From: Halobacteriovoraceae bacterium
Lineage (GTDB): Bacteria > Bdellovibrionota > Bacteriovoracia > Bacteriovoracales > Bacteriovoracaceae
NCBI GenBank assembly: GCA_002713145.1
Contig: PAVS01000020.1
Span: 62,001 to 126,000 of the forward strand
Direction of reading: 5' to 3'
DNA: 64,000 nt
The notes beneath the pieces were generated by a model. That model saw only the letters and a list, made by a program, of their open reading frames with translations. It was not told where the DNA came from and ran no database searches. This document shows, piece after piece, positions 42,719-51,481 of the stretch. Every line of letters begins with the position of its first letter. Positions within the stretch are counted from its first letter, which is position 1. Position numbers and translations under genes: made by a program.

Positions 42719-45700
42719 ATGATGACGTTGGCGAAACTTAAATCAAATTTATCTAGAACACTCTCACTCCTCTTCTTAGGATTAGTGATTTCTTGTATGC
42801 CGCAGAAGTTTGAAGTGCAAGAAAGAATACCAGCTGACACCAGTGAAGATAGTGTTGTGACAGACCCCATCGATAATAATGATACCGAAGGTGAAATTAG
42901 AACACTTCCCCAGTCCAATAACTTTCTCCAACAAAGCTCTACTTCAACCCTGACCACACTGAATTTATTTGCAGATTTCAAAGACACCTTTCTTCTCAGA
43001 GGAAATAATCTTATTAGTTTTTTACAAGAAAAAATTAAAACCAGCCAATCAAACTTTTGTCTTGTCACAGAATTTCAAGGAGCAAGTGGGACTTCTGGGG
43101 CCAAGCCCATTATGGTTTTATCTGCAAGGATTAGATCTTTTTATAGTTCTATTCTCAATACTCAAGAGTATTTCCTACAGATGGACGCCAATAATAAAAC
43201 TATGAATCAAAGTGACTGCCTTACTGTTGGTCTGACAAATGAAATTCTTGAAGAGTATGGATCAAGCTCCATTGCCTACTCTCTAGAAGACATCTGTCCA
43301 AGTTGTAAAATTAATATCAAATCTGAGAGTCTCGCTCTTTTCTCCAAAGATGGTACTCAAATTGATGATGTCGCCACATCTCATTTGTTTCTCAATATTA
43401 TTCCCGCAGCAGGTGGTTCAAGTGGAGAAATAAACAGTTGTTCCAATAACTCATCCTGTACAGATATAGGATTTAATTGCTGTTTATCTGGTCAATGTGT
43501 TAACCATGGAGAAGTCAGACCCAACGTCTCCACCACCAGTGATAAATATCAAGTTGCCTTAGAACTTATAACCAATCGCCCAGAGCTTATTGTAAACTAT
43601 GAAGATGTTTTTTATGTTTGTCCTGAAATGGTACCGACAGATGCAACAAATAATGATGACGATGAGGGAGACCCCACTCAACAAGCCGCTGATCTACTCA
43701 CCGAGCTCACAGATATTTATAATTGTTTAAATCCAGTTATTGATGAAATCTCAGTTTGTAAGCTCTCTTTTGAAGATGCGTCGGAACTTATGAGTGCTGG
43801 AACTCACCCTTTTACAGCTCCTTTAGATGATCTCACTTTTAGCAGTCTCAATCCATCTATGACAGGGCAAAATATTGCGCAAATAAACTATGCCGGTAAA
43901 ACTTATTTCAAAGAAAAGTTATTTGAGGGTGATACTGAAGTAGCACTTAATCCTGGAGTGGGAAGCTTCGGAACGAGTAATGATGATTTAAATAGCTTTC
44001 AAACAGCTCATTTACAAATTCCCCTTCCAGCAGATGCCACTCATGACACCTTAGATCTGTATTATAAGATTGATGGGAGTTGTGAAGTACTTGGTAGTTC
44101 ACTTGCAAGGTGCACGAAAAAATATGTACAAGCTCAGAACTCAACGGTTCCAAGATCAAGTGATCATACCGGTGGATCTCAAACTTTTCTTTTGCCTAGT
44201 TATGCAGACACGAGTTTTAATGTCGTGGTCTCCGTGGGAGGCGCAAATATCTCTCAAGGCTCAGAGACTTGGAGCTTGTCTGGAAATAGCGTGGTTTTTG
44301 ATGGGGATGACTACCCCATTTTTGATAATCAAACGGTAGAAATTACTTATTACGTTTCCGATAAGATCTCTGTTTTAACGGCATCAAAACAAGCCGCCCA
44401 GGAAAAGCTCAACGAGCATTGTGCCTGTGACCCATTGGAAGATCCCTGTAACCTTACTCCCGTCACAAGTGAAGTGAATGGAGTCAATACTGTCACCAGT
44501 TATGCTTGTGAGTATCCAGAAGTTGAGGGCGAAGATATTCCTCTCCAAGAAACAGTTTTTGTTTCTGCAAAATCAGTTCCCCATAAATTCTATGATAAAA
44601 GTGGTGTGAATTATGATTTGGGAGAGATAGGTTCTGCATTTGAACAAGAAGGTGAAGAGTTTAAGTATACTGATGGGAATAACCTCAAACCAAATAATAT
44701 TACCAATGATATTGGTTTCAATGAAATTTACGGAAGTATGAATAGAGATGGTGCTTCTCCCCTTCCCCCCACAGTGATCGACGTGGATAAAGGGAAGAAC
44801 TATGATATCTTTGTTGATTCGGGGGCTTTCTCAACTTGCCTCAATTGTGGAAGTGATTACTTTTCGAGTTTACAAAAAATATTCCCTAACAATTTTAGAA
44901 ATATGGGTGCTGGTTATTTCCCTGATTTTGTCGAGTCGAGAAGACAAACAAATCAAGGAGATTTTAACGCCGATGACTTTAGATTTGGTAGGGCCTGTTT
45001 TGTCCCGGCGACGATGTTGCCTTGGACTCATGCGCCTAACGCTGATGTTGCCACTCAGAGACAGAACAGACTTGCTGCTCAACATTTTCTTTTTGCCAAC
45101 GGCTATAATAAAGATTGGTACGGATTTGATTATGGCTCTCTTATTGGCTCATACGACGGTGTGAAATGGTTTGCTATCGGAAATCAAAGAAGAATTAAAG
45201 CAGATGGAAACAAACTCTACTTAGCAGTCAATGCTTACTTTGGTGATTTAACCATCAATAACACATTTAAGGTAACAATCAATGAAACAACTTCCGTGGT
45301 GGGAAGTGGAACATCCATTGCTCATGATCTAGATAGCGATGGAGCTGAATGCCAAAAAGCTCATATCTGTGAGACGGACGAAGATTGTATTACGAATTTA
45401 GGTTATGATTATACTTGCCAAAATGTTGGCTCGCTAGTCACTCCATGGCCAATTTTCGATAGCAATGGAAATGAAATCAGTGGTTCAACCACGAAAACTA
45501 TCGCGTCTTTGATAGGTGGAACGAATAATAAACCTAAAAGATGTGTTTATAGAGGGCAAGGGGCGATTTGTGAGCAACAGTCTCACAGTGTTTCCAGCAC
45601 AAACTCCTACTCTTCTAATTCATTAGCTGCCTTTCATGCTTGTTCTAGTAATACTTATTGCGAGAGTCTAAGTGAAAATAAATTTAATCGTCGTATCTCT

Positions 45701-47929
45701 AGATATGCTGAATCACCCAAGAGCCAAAATGTTCAAAGTTTCATCACTGAGGAAACGGATACTTTTGGACTTGCTGCAAGAGTCCTAGGAAGACCTTATG
45801 ATTTTTATGGTGAAGAAAGTGTAGACAGTGACGTCGCTAATCAATTTTCAAGTTTAAATGTTCGCTCCCTCTGTATTCCTGGTCGAGATCCTGCTGCCGC
45901 GAGCACGACAGAAGATGCTAATTTTGTGGTCTCAAACAGAGAAGCTGATAAAATCGCGAATGTAGGAAGAACCATGAATTCTTCATTCTCTCAGAACGAA
46001 AACTATTTTGCACTTTGCCCAAGTACTGATGAAGATGGAACTTACACTCACCTCACTTCCCAGCTTTTAAATAATTCTGATCATAAAATTCATGCGATTA
46101 GAAACAACCTTTCTACCAACTCACTGCTTTTGGCAAGTTTTGATCGCTTAAACCTTTTTAATGACGATGAAGAACCTGTCGAGTCTATGGGGCTGCATAA
46201 AAACACTTGCCTAAGAGCTCCTGGAGCTAAATGCTTTTCGGACTTTGAGTGTGCTCCTAGTAAATTTGTGGCCGAAAAAGTAAAATCCCTGAGCTCTGCA
46301 AATGGCGAAATAAGTGAAGCAGAAAAAGAGTTCTGGGAACAGGAATTGGTCTGTGGTAGCTCTCAAGACCGCTACACCATCTTAACTAATAATACCGGCT
46401 CAAATGTAACTGTTCCTGATCCAGATTATGATACGACTGCTCACCACTGTTGTCGGGAAGTAGATAAAGAGTTTACTTATCACTCTCAGACCCACGAAAA
46501 TAGTGAGTTCAAAGTTGTGGACGATGCGGGTAATATTCTGATTCCTGGAGTGAATCAAGATATTGATGATCCAGAAAGATATTCCAGAACCCATACGGTA
46601 TATGACCAGATGATGAGTGACCCAGACCGCTACCCGGCTTTGGTGTCTGCTTCCTCTCAACCTATCGCTCAACTGTTATTAACTGGCGATACTATTAGAC
46701 AATATAATACTCTTCACCTTCATAATGAAAGAATGTGCTGTAGCAATCATTGGGTAAGAGAGTTTGCAAGTGGAAGTAATGGCAATGGCGGTGGTCATAA
46801 ATTCGGTCCTTCTAAGCAGCAAAATATGGACTTAGAAATTTTCAAACCCCTTAGCTGGAATGCTAATAATGTACCGGCCCTTAATACTTTCCCTGCTTCT
46901 TCAGGTTATGATCCAAGTCTTCTTCCCTATACTTGTACTCCTGAAGATATATTTACTGCGGATTGTGAAATTAAAAATATTGGAGAAGGATCATTTACTG
47001 AGCAGCTGTATTTGTCATGGTTTCGAAAACTCGAACTCATAGGTATCCCACAGGTTTTAATTGAGACAAATAATACAGTCTTTCTCCCTCTTACCACGGA
47101 AGAAAAAGATTATGATGGAGATGGAATAGATGAATCCTCTCAAGCTTCAATCACAAGCTCTGGAAACACCATGAGTAATTTAAAGCTCCCTCTGGAGAAC
47201 ACTATCAAAGATGTAAATACAGAGGGTGTTGCCGATGTCAGCTATAATGGTGAAGATTATTATTCGGCTAGCTCCTATGACAATTTTGAGATGGGAAGCT
47301 CCAAGATGAAAAAAGTTTTCTCAGAGAATACTTTTAATTGCTGTATGCCAGCTGGAACCGCCGTTGGTGAAGCCGATCCAGATTCAATTTGTTGCACGGG
47401 TTATAAAGAATCTGTTGAGGATAACACTATCGCTTCAAATCAACAGCGATGTTGTCTACAAGACTTTGCTGACGTAAGTATTTACACCAATCGCTACGTC
47501 TCCTCCGAAGGGGCCACTTTAAATGGTGAAAGAGTTAGTGATGGTGATGTGGATCCAGAATCAGGATATCTTAGAAAAGAAATCGTGATGGAGATGGCCA
47601 AAACGATGTGCTGTTCAGGACGTGCCATTTTAGGAAAATCTATTGGAGATTATTTAATTCCAGTTGACTTCGATCAACAGTTTCAAAACAATTCTACTCG
47701 TAGATGGCTCTATCTTGATTCATTAGATGATGCCACTGAGAGTTGTGGTGGTGCCACTAAATTTAAAGCTGGGGCAAGATGGAATGATCACGTTTACTGC
47801 GCTCCTGCTGCCGTTGCAGATGAAAGCTGTGAAGGCGGAGGAATTGGAGGCTCATCAAGTAGTGGGTCGAGTTCTTCTGGAGGAAGTGGAAGTGGAAGTG
47901 GAAATAATGTGAGCTCAACCCTTGAATAA
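42719..47929 (+). CDS. Giant Cys-rich lipoprotein (about 1736 aa), unknown function
   Basis: The protein has a signal peptide with a lipobox ending at Cys26 (LVISC). The long mature region is acidic, rich in Asn, Ser and Cys, with seven vicinal Cys-Cys pairs near residues 254, 1244, 1340, 1541, 1558, 1578 and 1631, often CC...C. One (CTDIGFNCCLSGQC) resembles the disulfide modules of surface proteins in predatory and myxobacteria. The extreme C-terminus is a Gly/Ser tail. No enzymatic motif recognised. It probably sits on the outer membrane facing outward. TTG at 42704 is an upstream start option without an SD. Monocistronic, convergent with uppP with no gap. Confidence 0.7.
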   Translation: MMTLAKLKSNLSRTLSLLFLGLVISCMPQKFEVQERIPADTSEDSVVTDPIDNNDTEGEIRTLPQSNNFLQQSSTSTLTTLNLFADFKDTFLLRGNNLISFLQEKIKTSQSNFCLVTEFQGASGTSGAKPIMVLSARIRSFYSSILNTQEYFLQMDANNKTMNQSDCLTVGLTNEILEEYGSSSIAYSLEDICPSCKINIKSESLALFSKDGTQIDDVATSHLFLNIIPAAGGSSGEINSCSNNSSCTDIGFNCCLSGQCVNHGEVRPNVSTTSDKYQVALELITNRPELIVNYEDVFYVCPEMVPTDATNNDDDEGDPTQQAADLLTELTDIYNCLNPVIDEISVCKLSFEDASELMSAGTHPFTAPLDDLTFSSLNPSMTGQNIAQINYAGKTYFKEKLFEGDTEVALNPGVGSFGTSNDDLNSFQTAHLQIPLPADATHDTLDLYYKIDGSCEVLGSSLARCTKKYVQAQNSTVPRSSDHTGGSQTFLLPSYADTSFNVVVSVGGANISQGSETWSLSGNSVVFDGDDYPIFDNQTVEITYYVSDKISVLTASKQAAQEKLNEHCACDPLEDPCNLTPVTSEVNGVNTVTSYACEYPEVEGEDIPLQETVFVSAKSVPHKFYDKSGVNYDLGEIGSAFEQEGEEFKYTDGNNLKPNNITNDIGFNEIYGSMNRDGASPLPPTVIDVDKGKNYDIFVDSGAFSTCLNCGSDYFSSLQKIFPNNFRNMGAGYFPDFVESRRQTNQGDFNADDFRFGRACFVPATMLPWTHAPNADVATQRQNRLAAQHFLFANGYNKDWYGFDYGSLIGSYDGVKWFAIGNQRRIKADGNKLYLAVNAYFGDLTINNTFKVTINETTSVVGSGTSIAHDLDSDGAECQKAHICETDEDCITNLGYDYTCQNVGSLVTPWPIFDSNGNEISGSTTKTIASLIGGTNNKPKRCVYRGQGAICEQQSHSVSSTNSYSSNSLAAFHACSSNTYCESLSENKFNRRISRYAESPKSQNVQSFITEETDTFGLAARVLGRPYDFYGEESVDSDVANQFSSLNVRSLCIPGRDPAAASTTEDANFVVSNREADKIANVGRTMNSSFSQNENYFALCPSTDEDGTYTHLTSQLLNNSDHKIHAIRNNLSTNSLLLASFDRLNLFNDDEEPVESMGLHKNTCLRAPGAKCFSDFECAPSKFVAEKVKSLSSANGEISEAEKEFWEQELVCGSSQDRYTILTNNTGSNVTVPDPDYDTTAHHCCREVDKEFTYHSQTHENSEFKVVDDAGNILIPGVNQDIDDPERYSRTHTVYDQMMSDPDRYPALVSASSQPIAQLLLTGDTIRQYNTLHLHNERMCCSNHWVREFASGSNGNGGGHKFGPSKQQNMDLEIFKPLSWNANNVPALNTFPASSGYDPSLLPYTCTPEDIFTADCEIKNIGEGSFTEQLYLSWFRKLELIGIPQVLIETNNTVFLPLTTEEKDYDGDGIDESSQASITSSGNTMSNLKLPLENTIKDVNTEGVADVSYNGEDYYSASSYDNFEMGSSKMKKVFSENTFNCCMPAGTAVGEADPDSICCTGYKESVEDNTIASNQQRCCLQDFADVSIYTNRYVSSEGATLNGERVSDGDVDPESGYLRKEIVMEMAKTMCCSGRAILGKSIGDYLIPVDFDQQFQNNSTRRWLYLDSLDDATESCGGATKFKAGARWNDHVYCAPAAVADESCEGGGIGGSSSSGSSSSGGSGSGSGNNVSSTLE

Positions 47930-48733
47930 CTAGCTTAAGCTTAAATAGAGTAAAAGTGCCCCTATTAGTAAGCGATAAAGACTAAAATAAATCAGCCCTA
48001 CTCTCGCTATGATTTTTAAAAAGAAATGAATGGTGAGAATCCCAAACATAAACGAGAAAAGAACTCCCCAGACCATGACACTGGTCTCAACAGCTATCGC
48101 TTCCCCTTGAATGATATCGGGTAATTTAAATAAAATACTTCCTAAAATAACGGGTAATGAAAGTAAAAAAGAAAACTCACTGGCTTGATAGCGGCTCATA
48201 TTCATAAATCGAGAACTGGTTAAGGTGATACCAGAACGACTGACTCCCGGGAAAACCGCTAATGATTGGGATAAACCTATGAGAGCAGCAAACTTGAAAT
48301 GCTTTTCTTTTTTTAAGTCATAATCTTTCTCAGCTTTTCTGTCCGCCCAGTACATCAAAAAACCAAATACAATAAAATTGAGAGCTATAATAATGGGGTT
48401 ACGTCCATACTCGAGAGCTAGATTCTTAATAAAAAGAATGAGCACAAAAGAACATCCCGTGGCCAGCAAAAAATGCTGCGTAAAAATGGTGTTTTCTAAA
48501 TCTCTTTTAAAAATGAGAGCTATAGAATCTTTAACAATCTTGAGAACTTTTGCTCGGAAATATAAAATGACAGCAAGAGCCGTTCCAAGATGCATCATTA
48601 AATCAAATAAAACTCCTGGGTCTTTGAGTGTAAAAAAGAAAGGAATAAGCGCTAAATGGCCACTAGAACTTATAGGTAAAAACTCAGTCACTCCTTGAAT
48701 GAAGCCATAAAAAAAAGCCCAATCAAGCGTCAT
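47930..48733 (-). CDS. uppP: Undecaprenyl-diphosphatase
   Basis: This 267-aa polytopic inner-membrane enzyme regenerates undecaprenyl phosphate for peptidoglycan and O-antigen synthesis. The two signature loops are visible: GVTEFLPISSSGHLALI near residue 14 and VFPGVSRSGITLTSSRF near 160, with about eight hydrophobic helices. The start overlaps the stop of the FHA-RDD gene (ATGA), so its synthesis is coupled to that protein. It also confers bacitracin tolerance in other bacteria. Confidence 0.95.
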   Translation of the reverse strand: MTLDWAFFYGFIQGVTEFLPISSSGHLALIPFFFTLKDPGVLFDLMMHLGTALAVILYFRAKVLKIVKDSIALIFKRDLENTIFTQHFLLATGCSFVLILFIKNLALEYGRNPIIIALNFIVFGFLMYWADRKAEKDYDLKKEKHFKFAALIGLSQSLAVFPGVSRSGITLTSSRFMNMSRYQASEFSFLLSLPVILGSILFKLPDIIQGEAIAVETSVMVWGVLFSFMFGILTIHFFLKIIARVGLIYFSLYRLLIGALLLYLSLS

Positions 48734-51279
48734 GGAGTTTGCTCATTATTATCAAGAGTTGCCGCGGGATCTTGAATATTGAAGAAGCCGTAGTCTTTAT
48801 CTTTTAAGGCTTGCAGCATCTCAGAGAAGCTTAAAATTTCTTTTTTCAAGGAATTGGTCTGATCATTTTCGTTAATATACTCAAGAATATTTACGAATTG
48901 TTGGAGATGAGACTCTAGACCTTTTGTCAGCCTGAAGTTTCTTAAATAATTCGTCAGTACCATTTTATAGTTATCATATATGCCTTGATAAACTTCTGGA
49001 GCAGCTTGAAATTTATTTGAATTAAAGTCATTAATAAATTTTGCAATGGGAGCTTCTGCACTTGAGAGAGTCTTTAAAACTCCTTCTTTTTTACCAAAAT
49101 AAACTTCATTTCTTAGCTCAATGATATTTTTACGTCCAAAGTTTGCCGTGGTTTTATAGATGGTCCCTACTTCTTTTCCTAGCACAACATAATTGTATTC
49201 ACTGACTCGCCCAGCGTTCAGTTCTACCATAACGCCTTTATGTTGTCCTATATCTATGCCTTCGAGCCCCTTTATATTTTTATCAAACAAGCTTTCAAAC
49301 TTCTCTCTAAAATCACGAAAACCACTCATAACTAAGCCATTTTTGAGAGCAAACTTAACTATGTCTTCCATTTTAAATTCAAAAATATCTAAAAGAACTT
49401 GCTTTGACTCTTCTCCCAGTTGACTATAAGCAGGCTTTGATTTTTTGAAATCTTTATTAGACTCTAGGGCCATACCTTTCACATGAGCATGCATTGTGGG
49501 TTGAAAATACTCACTGAGAATATTATTTCTCACAAAGTCTTTATAGAAATCATTAAGATTAAAAGTTTTAAGTTTAATAAAGTCTATCAATCCATTTTGC
49601 TCGAGTGCAACCACCAAAACACCTGTTTTGAGAATTTTTTTATTTTTAACAGTATTGATTTCAAAAACGGGCAGATAAGCAAAGTCATCATTCAGATTGA
49701 GCGTCATATCGAGGGACTGAATATAAACAGCATTATCAAACTTCACGGATATGATTGGGCTTTCGTTATTTGAAACAAGGACCGGATCATTGACATCTAA
49801 GCCTTTCACCAAAGGCGCCATACCAAAAGCAATCACAAGCAGTGGTGTGAATAAAAGTGCGGACACAACAGTAAAACCCTTTCTGGGGGTTTTATACTGA
49901 CTAAAGAGTATAATCTCTTTAAAAGTTCTTTTTCCAAATAATGCCGGTAGATCAAAAATTAAAAACGGAAAGAAAACAATTCCTAATAACTCTCTTATTG
50001 GGTAAACAATCCTTTTCCAAATAAAAGGACCTGTCGCCCTCATTCCAATGATGATTTGCCCAAGTGAGACTGAAAAGCACAATCCAGAGAGAAGCCTCAA
50101 CAGCAAAACAAAAATAATAAAAGGCAGAGCTCTTTGAATATCAACTAATTCCAGAGCACTCGAAACAATATTTTTTACCTCAGGAATTTCTTTCAATAAA
50201 TTTTGGTATTGGGGTAGCACGAATTGAGTATAATAAGGTTGTATAATGGCCCAAAGATCGAGATAAAAATTTTCATAAAAAGTGGCGAAGTCTTTATAAA
50301 CATAAAAAATCTCTAAAATAATCAGACAGAGAAGGCCATCGTTTACCAGAGCGAAAACTCGGGTTAAAAAAGAAGAGCTCGGCTCCCCTCTTGCTTTTTT
50401 GACTTTCTTTTTTCCTTTTTTACCATTGCCACTCTTAACTTTAGGGTTCTTTGACTTGCCAAAAACGCCCCCTTTATCCAGGTCTGCTAATTCTTCCTCT
50501 AAGTCGTCGTCAGCTTGTTTTGAGCCTTTTCCCTTTTTTCGCTGTAAGAACATCTGTTCATGTTCCTCAAAAATTTCTTCGGGAAGTAAATCTGCATCGA
50601 GGTATTCTTCTTCAACATCTACTCCATCAAAATTAAATTCATCATCAGCTTTTGAACGCATTAATGTTTTTGTCACAGTATCATTAGAGCTTAAAGCGAC
50701 TGAGTTCAAATCTATCTTTTGAGCTTGAGTAGGTAGTTCCTCATCAACGTCCTCTTCAATGCTTTCATCAACTTCAAGTTTTTGAGAAGCCGTCATCTCA
50801 CTCATGGGAGTAAATTGAGGTATCTCTCTTGTGGAATCTTCAAACTCTTCATTAAGCTCATCACTCTCAGAATCTGCAATCTCTTCAATTTCAGGTTCTT
50901 TTTCAACCTGTTCAATGTTGAGAACAACATTCCCTAATTTGACCTTATCTTTTTCGTTGAGAATAAAGACTTTACCAGGATCTATTTTTCTTTTATTGAC
51001 AAAAGTTCCGCTACTGCTGGAGTGATCCATCAACGAGACAATATTCTTATTGATAAAGAATGTGCAATGACGAGGAGATAGAGAGGGGTCATCTATGATC
51101 AGATCACCGACTTCACTTCCCACAGTCACTTTCTTTACAAGTTCCACTTCTGGCGAATCAGGAAGATTTGCCGCAGTAATATACGTAGCTAATTCTGTTG
51201 CCGCAACCCCTCTATCACCAGAGGCCTTGCCAACTTTATCAGTCACAGACTTTTTTTTGCCTAATTTTCCAAAGACCAA
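48730..51279 (-). CDS. FHA domain-RDD membrane domain protein
   Basis: This 849-aa protein opens with a cytoplasmic FHA domain at about 50-123. Phosphothreonine-binding residues are visible: GS at 54-55, LSPRH at 67-71 and SSGTFVNKRKI at 89-99. A 150-residue acidic linker follows, then a Lys-rich stretch (GKKGKKKVKKARG). An RDD-type membrane domain at about 303-480 contains GQIIIGMRAT and RELLGIVFFPF. A 370-residue C-terminal domain without a known family completes it. The start is TTG at 51279, supported by AAAGGAA. It is the upstream partner of uppP. Confidence 0.8.
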   Translation of the reverse strand: MVFGKLGKKKSVTDKVGKASGDRGVAATELATYITAANLPDSPEVELVKKVTVGSEVGDLIIDDPSLSPRHCTFFINKNIVSLMDHSSSSGTFVNKRKIDPGKVFILNEKDKVKLGNVVLNIEQVEKEPEIEEIADSESDELNEEFEDSTREIPQFTPMSEMTASQKLEVDESIEEDVDEELPTQAQKIDLNSVALSSNDTVTKTLMRSKADDEFNFDGVDVEEEYLDADLLPEEIFEEHEQMFLQRKKGKGSKQADDDLEEELADLDKGGVFGKSKNPKVKSGNGKKGKKKVKKARGEPSSSFLTRVFALVNDGLLCLIILEIFYVYKDFATFYENFYLDLWAIIQPYYTQFVLPQYQNLLKEIPEVKNIVSSALELVDIQRALPFIIFVLLLRLLSGLCFSVSLGQIIIGMRATGPFIWKRIVYPIRELLGIVFFPFLIFDLPALFGKRTFKEIILFSQYKTPRKGFTVVSALLFTPLLVIAFGMAPLVKGLDVNDPVLVSNNESPIISVKFDNAVYIQSLDMTLNLNDDFAYLPVFEINTVKNKKILKTGVLVVALEQNGLIDFIKLKTFNLNDFYKDFVRNNILSEYFQPTMHAHVKGMALESNKDFKKSKPAYSQLGEESKQVLLDIFEFKMEDIVKFALKNGLVMSGFRDFREKFESLFDKNIKGLEGIDIGQHKGVMVELNAGRVSEYNYVVLGKEVGTIYKTTANFGRKNIIELRNEVYFGKKEGVLKTLSSAEAPIAKFINDFNSNKFQAAPEVYQGIYDNYKMVLTNYLRNFRLTKGLESHLQQFVNILEYINENDQTNSLKKEILSFSEMLQALKDKDYGFFNIQDPAATLDNNEQTP

Positions 51280-51369
51280 TTGTTTCCTTTAAAAACCTTT
51301 TAATTCCATATATTTAGTCTACCTATTCGACACCATTTGCCAAGTTTTCTCCGTTCAAAAGATTATTTA

Positions 51370-51398
51370 TTGGAGCGGAACACTCAACTGTTTATAAT
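51370..51398 (+). promoter_or_regulatory. Promoter candidate for the 51482 surface operon
   Basis: TTGGAG (3/6), a 17-nt spacer and TATAAT (6/6). The -10 sits inside a 12-bp AT palindrome. The predicted leader is about 77 nt. Confidence 0.4.
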
Positions 51399-51481
51399 TA
51401 TAAGTGTGACTAGTAGACAAATTATTTAATTTTCAACCGCTTAGACCGATAAGGAGTACGGGAGAAAAATAAGGATAAGAC

